This document shows positions 34,901-42,078 of a stretch of 64,000 bases of DNA, piece after piece. Location of the stretch: positions 186,001 through 250,000 of the forward strand of contig JAQOTA010000033.1 of NCBI GenBank assembly GCA_029532415.1. Direction: 5' to 3'. The notes beneath the pieces were generated by a model. That model was not told the DNA's origin, made no database searches, and worked only from the letters and a program-made list of their open reading frames with translations. Made by a program: the position numbers and the translations under genes. The stretch is from Marasmius tenuissimus. Lineage: Eukaryota > Basidiomycota > Agaricomycetes > Agaricales > Marasmiaceae. Position 1 is the stretch's first letter; every line of letters begins with the position of its first letter.

Positions 34901-36009
34901 GAAGGTTTCTCAGAAGGTTCAAATACCGCAGTGTGCGATTGTTGCCCCCCTTTTTGAGTATCCTTCTTCTTTCCTTTGCCTTTTCCTTTGCCCTTTCCTC
35001 CTTTCTTCTTTCCTTTCTTGGAAGAAGATCCACCTTGGTTCTGATTGTTCTGGTTCTGGTTATTGTTTTTATTATTATTCTTCTTTTGATTCGCAGAAGC
35101 GCCAGAACGAGACTGATCAGACCATTTGGGAGGAGAGTTAAATCTATTAACACCAGAAATTTTGGCGTTATGGGCAGTATAGGCAGCAGGACCAGAATGA
35201 ATCCCATTCCTTCTATTCCATTCATTCGTAATTGCAGCAATCAAATCGGTAGGTTTAAGTTCTTCCTTCTTCATATGGGATACTTGCTGCTTGAAAAGCT
35301 GCCAGCGCTTTTCATTAAGCTTGGCTGTGATCATTAAACACAGCAAGTCGTCCGAAATATCTACTCCATGATCCTTAAGTTGGTCCCGAACAGTCAACAT
35401 GTAACTGATTCCTGGGACTGGATTAAGGTGCTCAGGGAGTTGGACGTTATGCAAGTCCGTATATAGATTCATCATCTTTGAAGAAGATTGAACTCCAAAC
35501 GTAGATTTGAGTTTAGATAAGGTTGAAATTACCGAAGTTTTATCAACATGCGCGTCGTGGGCACGACGAGTTCGCATTTTGATAATACCAATTACTTTGT
35601 TACGCCTAGAAGTCCACTCAATTAGAGCGGTAGCTTCTCCTGAAGTAGCAGGAGAGGATGTTTCTGGCATTTCTTCATCCAAGGCTTGAGGTATGCCTTG
35701 GGTAAAGAGGTAACCCTCAAGTAATCGGTACCAATCTTTGAAATTCGAACCATCATCTAGCAAAACTGGAATGATACTGATTCCTCCTGAGCCAGCAGGA
35801 AAGTTGCTGTCCGCAACCTGAGAGTACAACGGTTCCGTATTGTAGTTATAAACTTCTACAGAATTTTCTACTTCCGTTCCCAGAGTATATCCCGGCGTAT
35901 TGCGAACAAACGTCGTTGGAGGATTACCACTTGGGGAATGAGAAGCAGACCTTGATCCTGATTGAGACATATTGAGGTCTGCCAAAAGTCCTGTGAGCAT
36001 ACTCTTCAA
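28927..36009 (-). CDS. Copia Gag-Pol polyprotein, 2,360 residues, intact
   Basis: A single open frame. Residues about 70-300 are a copia-type gag region (DDGSNFKDWYRLLEGYL). Residues about 325-355 are a lysine/glycine run in place of a zinc knuckle. Residues about 580-905 form a conserved-looking block I cannot assign. The protease active site LLDSGASAHMT is at 1188. Integrase has an HHCC region (WHRRMGH...CRGC) and the triad D1396, D1458, E1494, a DD35E spacing. RT has KSRWVFDIK, the YVDD box at 2044-2047 and ALYGLKQASRAW. RNase H shows ADSDWA, SSTEAEYMAL and TKHIDNRYHFIRE. The order PR-IN-RT-RH defines Ty1/copia. The protein is far longer than typical copia polyproteins (about 1,400 residues) because of some 800 extra residues ahead of the protease. 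No frameshift separates gag and pol. Confidence 0.92.
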   Translation of the reverse strand: MKSMLTGLLADLNMSQSGSRSASHSPSGNPPTTFVRNTPGYTLGTEVENSVEVYNYNTEPLYSQVADSNFPAGSGGISIIPVLLDDGSNFKDWYRLLEGYLFTQGIPQALDEEMPETSSPATSGEATALIEWTSRRNKVIGIIKMRTRRAHDAHVDKTSVISTLSKLKSTFGVQSSSKMMNLYTDLHNVQLPEHLNPVPGISYMLTVRDQLKDHGVDISDDLLCLMITAKLNEKRWQLFKQQVSHMKKEELKPTDLIAAITNEWNRRNGIHSGPAAYTAHNAKISGVNRFNSPPKWSDQSRSGASANQKKNNNKNNNQNQNNQNQGGSSSKKGKKKGGKGKGKGKGKKKDTQKGGQQSHTAVFEPSEKPSEYQKRINAVNEQISSVFEREMAGPVNVHMSYHYPTGSTSAPNPFQNTYDLQQARLEERIAADREGRPVRHISVQEWNNRRTVQLDEQVRQVEEAIASATISNIDSDGDEIPSLVYISDTPTEPDSDSSSENSSNDSHTCSAYSYGAHSNEEIIFTMPRREATPNHISPADEVDQGENLEVASPIQEGIRVIVSTPPDDYGPWANSMFPRNHADLVHLFRPENYSQDGDDIKEPPLINRKVEWRFLQEYKEQHDNMMRRVNLRNNRPHIINGIRLPIPVVEEFRDFGDQTTNDIALKESMIRMRYKSIRSIPDHNLWIWILIRTREYVVMYAIRRDAVHNMTPRQALHELRIQQRILHVETVEDTKFTLHYEYQTWNLQHLSTVIAEINNKNWISTVEDFVQRVKNPRSTSVDEAFRVNKKNFTLPVQVMNPIFWHSLVKLGLEGKWLFGTTDIRASQFRTSQWRQPGFNRCWVRFIPHLSLPDVHNWHTHLYKWMNNIRMSVPMTQADIPRRELEGGRFDERSRTYPGDFMELAESLNRSKSPVPTTHEYINRPATTPPRVRQWQDQIVHTPPSSPESFYGIQSLEEDYIEVPSRPTTAPPDQPERLSPVDEQPEVDPWVTSPSDPRNSQFENYGPAVIGLRTNGPPLHVADGTSIGNITLVVNNNQPYQATRFVQWQNYRRQLEAWIEVEEAANQRYQEELRTRREHLVRQTFQSQNQEPLQWHERYFDDGNYGDGLEGVNNDWAESNDRGDWQVFQSSNSQTFTKSSMQNYHILRNSVPRKCSITSVYATMIYKSFSAAFSSDCEVRNTRNAWLLDSGASAHMTPYKTDFSDYQTLEMPIGLTTSAGDKANVQIVGYGTVLIRHTNSAGVTQVTKLYPVMYNPDSPHRLISSGKFRSIGYYTILDSPETSIRSKKDDSLLMSFYPSHKDDPLRWMNAKVLVGETSFTSVVSFNTSELWHRRMGHCDPRVLGKLMDNVKGLPTKLVTSKGETKPCRGCAKGKMVAKSYPLSSKRAKEPLELVHGDLIEYPTRSYYQNEYALTLFDDATSYGWVYPIRKKSDTDQKLRNWLALVERQTNKKVKSVHFDRGGEFFSNEQWDWYNSLGIFPQRGSPNVHEQNGRAERFNRTLREKSEAMRFQACAPENWWEFAILTAVHIYNRTPIRSRKYRTPVELFENKKPDVSYFRTFGCGAYAYMPKRKNKLAPHSEAMIFIGYESGSKAYRFFRTTNNSVYITPQAVFDENWFPKCQKEVPGSIEFDKTDKPVRSIPFPTYPYDGHEDHHNDDDFFNPPPPPGSDDDDHQPGGDPPLDPIPDDKSDDVHNGNHPDTDGFGSPKGSDHNPNQYGPDPRSAGSSGQTNPFGFRQADYDEWENLRAPPPPAVRRNPPRNRITPNRPFNVYGNRHPVEIERDIDSQARWQSQINPTNEPETIPNRVPDPAAPMDTDDDMSDLAQQGGENYLVYLLNNGHQLYGLQASSYDNVREWTYKQVQKRPKDERPSWEAACRLELQSLKDRNVFDVVTLPKGRKAVKSRWVFDIKSDGRKKARLVAKGFSQKQGIDYNELFSPVVRFETVRLLLALAALEDWEISALDVKTAFLYGALDEEIYMEQPEGFVTDSSRVWRLRKALYGLKQASRAWWRQCTESMKRLGFKRCLSDAGVYVFNKNGNMVIAVVYVDDALFMGPDRNLVNRLKSEFMKIWECRDLGEPTEFLRMRITRDRKNRRLILDQRDYLEKIIRKFGVLNAKTAYTPLPEGYNPTQNQGEVNPEIRHRFQSVIGSLLYLALGTRPDISFAVIKMSQYGANPNQEHLQKALYIVKYLVHTAKYELIYDGRSNQGLLAFADSDWATDKDDRRSQTGYIVKLANAPVCWVSQKQKTVALSSTEAEYMALSDCTRQACWMKSLMNELNFPIRSVPCVSDNQGAIFLSSNEATDKRTKHIDNRYHFIREAVEHGKTQIYFVETAKQPADLLTKNLGRTKFELFRQSLGLTFH

Positions 36010-37002
36010 ATATAGAAGGGTGGAGCCAAGAGAGTGTCAATCGACGAAGGCTTCTAAGAAGCACCCATAAATAAATAGGGTTTGATGCACACCGAGAAAT
36101 GCTCCAAAGGTCTAGGACTTTTAACAGGCTGTATGCGTCAAGCAGATCATGGGGTGTACCGCGTGCAGGTAGTGCAGGGGAGTTAATCTGGTTACGAAGC
36201 CCTGCCCGCTTGCTAGGGTCTTACAACGTTCCCAGTGTGTATCGGTGTCTGGTGTCCCATCGTGCTATCTGGTCTCAACCCCAGACTAGCAAAAGTATGA
36301 GTGATCAGCTCATACTGTCCGAATGACCCATAGAAAGTTATTATTAAACCTAGTCATCCATATGAATTGAGTTCATGCACCCTCTGCCTTAGGCATATCG
36401 GTGACCAGAAAGCAATCATAGGTGAGTTAGAGTTTAACAATAACGTGGAAGAGAGGGGTCATCGGGAGGGGAGTCCCTGTACATACTAAAATGGCCATGT
36501 GATACCGTAAAACTGTATAGTATCAAAACCTAGTTGTAAGGAGATCAAATCTCCCAGCATGTATTTCATGCCCGGTCTTTCGACCGTCAGGAATCATGGC
36601 GAGTTGGTTTATAAGCACAACCCCATAGACCCCTAAACGATGCCTCATGATGAGGATCATCGCCAACCATTGGTTTTCATCGGCATTAGGCAGTGATAAT
36701 TTAAGATCAAAGCCCAATCCGGGTTATCAGCAGGGAGACAGAGCCGCTTACACGGATAGGTCTATGCCGAAGAAGATGAAGCCAAGACAGTATGTACATG
36801 CGTTCGTGCAACATGCAACAGTACAGGGACATAGTGGATAGGTGTAAAGGGAACTAACAACCCTTTGACCTTGACACCAGACGATGACAAGCCCGACATC
36901 GCTAGAGACTTCCATAACCCATGTAGGTTACAGGTCGTCCGCTAGGATGGTGGCGACACACGGGAGCTAGGCTACTCCGATCATAACATCGACCTGACCA
37001 CC
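36010..37002 (-). other. Long 5' leader of the copia element
   Basis: About 1 kb between the primer site and the gag-pol start. It contains several short upstream frames but nothing I recognise as a gene. Its base composition is more GC-rich than the LTR, which would suit a structured packaging or translation-control leader; that is inference. Confidence 0.5.
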
Positions 37003-37021
37003 GCTTGCGGGGCCCATAACC
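37003..37021 (-). promoter_or_regulatory. Primer-binding site matching the initiator tRNA-Met anticodon arm
   Basis: Directly inside the 5' LTR, the plus strand reads GCTTGCGGGGCCCATAACC. GGGCCCATAACC is the anticodon stem-loop sequence of eukaryotic initiator tRNA-Met, so the minus-strand RNA would pair with that internal region rather than with the CCA end. Drosophila copia and yeast Ty5 prime this way from half-tRNAs. Confidence 0.7.
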
Positions 37022-37540
37022 TGATGAGCCAGCATAGTTAAAGTGCACAGTGGGTATAACGAAGTAAACCTCACATGGGTAATACACAGAGTGTTCTTGT
37101 AGTCTTGAGATGCTTGAGAAGAGGTGATAATCGAGTAGATTGTCCTAAGGCTTAAGGCCTTTCGTCCAGTCTTTTATACATAAGTTTCTGCTACATGTAA
37201 TGAGTATTACACTAACTGAAACTACTACTGGAAGTAGGTATTCGGCCCTAAAGGCGTAAAAGACATTAGTACTGTGTAAGTACTTCTACCATGAATGGTA
37301 GTATGCTTGGTGAGCATAGTCGTGTTTGCCTCATGTATTGAAGGCTCTACTTATGCTATTGGATAGCGACTGTCTATAGTGTCATTTATGATGAAACTAC
37401 TAGATACGTAGTGAGATACGTAGACAGAGACGTAGTACTTGCATGAGGACACAAGTGTTCTAGAGGCGTAGCTCTATAAATAGTGTGACGCGTAAACAAC
37501 ACGTCAACAGTGTATCTCATGATATCCATCATGTTCAACA
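37022..37540 (-). repeat. 5' LTR of the copia element
   Basis: 519 bp, no difference seen from the LTR at 28373-28891. It is followed by the second AATCC target duplication. Confidence 0.92.
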
Positions 37541-37545
37541 AATCC

Positions 37546-38229
37546 TCTGATAATGAGGATTACATGGCAATGATTCGAGATGGAGATGGTACTCACATCT
37601 CCCTTGACAATTTCTACAACCCACTCAATAACTGTGGACCTCCAGTCATCATTGAAGATGATCTCGATACTTCTGGATTCCCTACAATTGATCCCGAATG
37701 GAATCCTTATCACATAGACGACAGACTGTGTGTGATTGACCCGAAAGAGTCACCCGACACACTCAAGGTTGATGTCCAACTCCGCCGCTCGAGTAGACCT
37801 ATGAACCGCCCGAACCGTGGCGGAGCTGCAGAGAGACGTCCGTTAGTGGCGTTGGTTGAAATTGCGGGTCAAACTGCACTCACCCTATTCGACTCGGGAT
37901 GCACTCTTGAGTGCATGAGTCCTGGGTTCGCTCGCCTAGCCAATGTAAAAGTACATCAATTGGCTGAACAGCACTCTCTACAACTGGGAACAGTTGGTAG
38001 TCGTGCCAAATTTAACTATGGTACTGTTGCCAGTACTGAATATTCAACAATTCGTGACCATACCTACTTTGACATCGTAAATATCGATAGATATGATGCA
38101 ATAGTAGGAACTTACTTCATGCGAAAGCATGGAATTAGCCTGGACTTTAAAAAAGACCAGATTCTTATCAACGGGACGGTTGCCACCTGCCTTTCAGTGG
38201 GGGAGGATGCAGCCGAATTAAAACGATGA
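37546..38229 (+). pseudogene. Gypsy aspartic protease region
   Basis: It resumes the gag frame after the copia. It shows a retropepsin-like core: LVALVEIAGQ, then LFDSGCTLECMS with the catalytic DSG near 37890, and a later hydrophobic YDAIVGTYFM segment. It ends at TGA 38227-38229, which stands where CGA is likely. The same frame continues through two further TGA codons (38287-38289 and 38368-38370) into the RT region. Confidence 0.75.
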
Positions 38230-38391
38230 TCAGCTATGCACCGGGAGATAAAGTCGAGAGACTTACAGCGCAAAGATAACCCGAATTGACTTAGAAACCG
38301 GCACACCACTGCTCCGAAAGTTCAATGGCGTGGCGTGCCGGAAGAAAAAGTCGAGACAGATGATATTTGACTCAATCTCATACGAGCAGGT

Positions 38392-41300
38392 GTGCTTGTA
38401 GAAGACGAAATTGATGCTGAGGACATCCGAATGAATGTCCTCCGTACAAACCGAAGCTTACCTCACAACTTCCCTATAATACTAGAAGAGATTGACGGCT
38501 CAAACCCGTCCTCTGCACCTAAAATAAAAGAAATAAGTGAAAAAGATATGGACCACATTGTCGAAATGGTCCAGGAATTCTCACGTACTGCAAAGTATGC
38601 CCGAGACAGGTCAGAAATTGAACTATCCGGTCACCACAACATTGAATATGATGAAATGTACTACAAAGATCAACTTCGCGCAGCTAATTTAGCTAATGCG
38701 AATACAGACTTCAGTATTTGGTCTGAGGATGGTCCATTCTCAGATGAAGACATACCAAAACTGCGTGCCCGTTGGCTTCATCGCAACGCAGATATCCTCG
38801 GTGGTGTACCCGAAGAATTACCACCCTTTCGCGCTATCAACCACAGAATTCAACTCATAGATGAGAAGAAATGTTACCACTACTACATGCCAAAGTGTCC
38901 GGACTACCTGCGACCCCGATTTAGTGAAAGGTTGGAGAGGTATACTTGGGCTGGATGGTGGACTGAGTCCACCGTTGAACAGGCAGCTCCAATGCTTTGT
39001 ATTCCTAAAAAGAATGGAAAGATTAGAACTATTGTTGACTATTGCCAGAGGAACGAGAACACCGTCAAGGATGTAACTCCGTTCCCCGACCAAGATAACA
39101 TCCGACAGGATGTTGCAAAACATAAGTACCGTTCTAAAATTGACATGTTGGATGCGTATGAGCAGATTCGAAACGAAAAGGGCAACGTCTGGAAGACTGC
39201 CTTTGCCACCATATTCGGAACCTACATCAGTGATATTATGATGCAGGGGGACTGTAACGCACCCGCAACTTTTCAACGATTAATGACCCATATTTTCCGC
39301 GATCTCATTGGGAAATGTGTACATGTTTACCTTGATAATATATTCATCTTTGCCAATACTATTGAAGAGCACAAACGAGCCTTGAAGGAGGTATTCAAGC
39401 GGTTGCGTGAGCAACACTTGTACCTCAAGGCTGAAAAATGCGAACTTTACTCACAAGTACTGGACTGCCTCGGACACGTCATTGACAACCGAGGTATTCA
39501 TGCCGACAAAGACAAAATGAGCAAGGTTCGAGAATGGAGAACGCCACGTACCTTCAACGACGTTCAAAAATTCCTTGGACTTGTTCAATATCTAGCCCCC
39601 TACATGCCTGATGTAGCTCAATACACGGGTATATTATCTTCAATGACCCGAAACGACGTACCATTCCATTGGCTTCCCTCACACGAGTCATGCTTTGACC
39701 ATGTGAAACGGTTAGCCGCTAATGCACCTATACTCAAACCCATAGACCCATCATTGGAAGACCCAATCTGGGTGATATGTGATGCTTCAGTTTCGGGTGT
39801 AGGAGCAATGTACGGGCAGGGACCCAGTTGGCAAACGTGTCGCCCTGCCGGATTCATGTCTAAAAAGTTCACCTCAGCTCAACATAATTATCGAGTATTC
39901 GAACTCGAAACTCTCGCTATTCTCGAAGCGCTGTTGAAATGGGAGGATAAGCTACTGGGTTACCGTATCCACGTAGTTACTGACCATAAAGCACTTGAGT
40001 TTTTCCTTACCCAACGGAAACTGTCCAGCCGTCAAGCACGTTGGATGGAATATTTATCCTGCTTTGACTTTGACATCCGGTACATCAAAGGTGTCCAGAA
40101 CAAAGTTGCAGATGCCCTCTCTCGTTATTATGAGTCGGACACATCCGAAGACATTCATGAACCTCATGAATATGTCAACGCTGACTCAAGACTCGACAAA
40201 GAGATGGACGACTTACCACTTGACCGGGTTCAAGAATTGATTGAACCCGAGAGACTCAACGCCATCCAACGATCCGAACGGATCCGTGCCCTAAAGGGTA
40301 AAGAGACTCAACAGCCTCGAGAAATCGAAGCCAGAGAACTCAAAGACAATCCAGAACACTCACCAGATGAACACCCCGTTCCCGCCGTGCATATTTCGAC
40401 TGAAAATGACGAAAACCCCACAATATTGGAGTCCCGCCTTCAGGACCCAGCCCTACCTACTCGAATCAGTGAAATAGATGATTTTGAGATGAAAATTCGC
40501 GAAAATTACACTGAAGACCCTCTTTTCAAGAAGGTCTTTGAAAACCCTGATGATTACAAGGGTTTTGATATTGAGAACGGCCTAATCCGCGTAAAGAATA
40601 GAGGCGGAGAATCTGTTCTTTGCATTCCCCAAGGTCGAGCCGCAGACGGTCAGAGTCTCCGAGGCAAAATTATTGACCAGGCTCACCTAATTGTAGGCCA
40701 TTACGGCGAACAAAGAACTTCAGACTATGTCCGCCGTTGGTACTGGTGGCCCCGAATCAATGGCGACGTTGAAAAATTCTGTCGTTCCTGTGTGAAATGT
40801 CAGGAAAGTAAAACCTCGAACCAAAAGCCAGCTGGAAAGCTGCATACCTTACCCATTCCAACACGGCCATGGGAGTCCATTGGTATGGACTTCATCGGAC
40901 CGTTCCCCGAATCTCAGGGATATGATTACCTGTGGGTCGTCATCTGTAGAATGACTTCCCGTGTTCATCTTGTACCTGTAAATGTCAATATCACTGCTAC
41001 TGAGCTCTCCTGGTTGTATGTCAGAGAGATTACTCGCCTACATGGACTGCCCAAGTCCATAGTCTCCGACCGAGACACCAAATTTACCTCCCGCTGGTGG
41101 AGGGAAGTTCACTGTTTGCTTGAAACAAAACTTACCATGTCAACATCTTATCACCCTCAGACGGATGGCGCCACTGAGCGAGTAAACCGATCCATCGGCC
41201 AGATACTCCGCTCGTGTATCCGCCCTGACCAAAAAGACTGGGTTGAAAAACTACCTATGGTTGAATTTGCCATCAATTCTAGTATTAGCGAGACTACGGG

Positions 41301-42033
41301 ATACGCACCATTCGAGTTGGACGGTGGGTACATCCCAACTATGCTCGCGGAAATCCCTAAAACACAAACCTCACCTCCTGGTGTCCGAGAATTTGTTGAT
41401 AGAGCAGTGTCGAATCTCATGGACGCACATGATGGCATCATTGAGTCTAGAGTAATCCAGACTCATAATTCCAACAAGCATCGTCGTGAGGACCCTGAAT
41501 TGAAAATCAACGACCTTGTCTACATCTCAACAAAGAATTTGAACCTACCGAAAGGCAGAGCTTCGAAATTACTTCCCAAATATTTGGGACCATACCCCAT
41601 TATTGACGTCAAGCCCGAATCCTCAAACTATCGAGTAGGACTACCAACTGAATTAGCAAAGCGTGGAGTTCACAACAATTTCCACGTATCTCTGCTGCGC
41701 AAACACATCCCCAATGATGATGTACTTTTTCCCAATCGTGCCGTCTCCGATCCGTATGATTTTGGAGACCCGGATAGTGCTGAGTGGCTGGTTGATGAAA
41801 TCATCGGCCACCACTGGGATGGAAGACGGATCTTCTTCCACGTTCTATGGAACCTTGGCGACACGACTGTCGAACCATATGAAACCTGTAAAAAATTAGC
41901 CGCCTTGGACCGGTACCTGGCGCTTATGGCAGTTTCTGATTGGAAGAAACTGCCTCGTATCAACCGGAGCAAAGTTGCGCTCCACGAAGCCAACCCGGGC
42001 CGTGAAAATGAGCCGAGAAATCTTTCAGTATAA
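38392..42033 (+). CDS. Gypsy RT-RNase H-integrase with chromodomain; RT site altered
   Basis: 1,213 codons, same frame as the protease. RT shows PMLCIPKKNGKIRTIVDY, SKIDMLDAYEQI, MQGDCNAPATFQRLM and then YLDN at 39328-39339. The usual motif is YxDD, so the second catalytic aspartate is asparagine (GAT AAT). RNase H follows (WVICDASVSGVGAMYG; VTDHKALEFF; KVADALSRY). Integrase has an HHCC finger ending CRSCVKC and the triad at 40888 (GMDFIG), 41068 (SDRDTKF) and 41176 (ATERVNR), spacing DD35E. The last part (EWLVDEIIGHH, FHVLWNLGDTTVEPYE) is a chromodomain, which in chromoviruses guides integration to heterochromatin. The start at 38392 is simply the first codon after the last internal stop; the true polyprotein began in gag. 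Confidence 0.85.
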   Translation: MLVEDEIDAEDIRMNVLRTNRSLPHNFPIILEEIDGSNPSSAPKIKEISEKDMDHIVEMVQEFSRTAKYARDRSEIELSGHHNIEYDEMYYKDQLRAANLANANTDFSIWSEDGPFSDEDIPKLRARWLHRNADILGGVPEELPPFRAINHRIQLIDEKKCYHYYMPKCPDYLRPRFSERLERYTWAGWWTESTVEQAAPMLCIPKKNGKIRTIVDYCQRNENTVKDVTPFPDQDNIRQDVAKHKYRSKIDMLDAYEQIRNEKGNVWKTAFATIFGTYISDIMMQGDCNAPATFQRLMTHIFRDLIGKCVHVYLDNIFIFANTIEEHKRALKEVFKRLREQHLYLKAEKCELYSQVLDCLGHVIDNRGIHADKDKMSKVREWRTPRTFNDVQKFLGLVQYLAPYMPDVAQYTGILSSMTRNDVPFHWLPSHESCFDHVKRLAANAPILKPIDPSLEDPIWVICDASVSGVGAMYGQGPSWQTCRPAGFMSKKFTSAQHNYRVFELETLAILEALLKWEDKLLGYRIHVVTDHKALEFFLTQRKLSSRQARWMEYLSCFDFDIRYIKGVQNKVADALSRYYESDTSEDIHEPHEYVNADSRLDKEMDDLPLDRVQELIEPERLNAIQRSERIRALKGKETQQPREIEARELKDNPEHSPDEHPVPAVHISTENDENPTILESRLQDPALPTRISEIDDFEMKIRENYTEDPLFKKVFENPDDYKGFDIENGLIRVKNRGGESVLCIPQGRAADGQSLRGKIIDQAHLIVGHYGEQRTSDYVRRWYWWPRINGDVEKFCRSCVKCQESKTSNQKPAGKLHTLPIPTRPWESIGMDFIGPFPESQGYDYLWVVICRMTSRVHLVPVNVNITATELSWLYVREITRLHGLPKSIVSDRDTKFTSRWWREVHCLLETKLTMSTSYHPQTDGATERVNRSIGQILRSCIRPDQKDWVEKLPMVEFAINSSISETTGYAPFELDGGYIPTMLAEIPKTQTSPPGVREFVDRAVSNLMDAHDGIIESRVIQTHNSNKHRREDPELKINDLVYISTKNLNLPKGRASKLLPKYLGPYPIIDVKPESSNYRVGLPTELAKRGVHNNFHVSLLRKHIPNDDVLFPNRAVSDPYDFGDPDSAEWLVDEIIGHHWDGRRIFFHVLWNLGDTTVEPYETCKKLAALDRYLALMAVSDWKKLPRINRSKVALHEANPGRENEPRNLSV

Positions 42034-42078
42034 GTACTGAGATAAAAATACAACCCACATTATTACCCCGTCGTCGCC

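Larger units (their letters stand above)
28373..37540 (-). mobile_element. Intact Ty1/copia retrotransposon, nested in the gypsy element
   Basis: A 9,168-bp element on the minus strand with 519-bp LTRs that look identical by eye, and a perfect 5-bp target duplication AATCC (28368-28372 and 37541-37545). In its own direction it has the LTR, a primer site, a 1-kb leader, one unbroken 2,360-codon gag-pol frame, a polypurine tract and the LTR. Every catalytic motif checked is present, so it may be able to transpose. Confidence 0.93.

Noticed and set aside
34864..35337. Plus-strand hydrophobic 157-codon frame
   Set aside because: It is the complement of the lysine-rich gag segment of the copia; the apparent membrane helices are an artefact of reading the opposite strand.
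28927..36009. Frameshift or stop in the copia polyprotein
   Set aside because: The frame is open throughout and catalytic residues are in one register; no lesion was seen.
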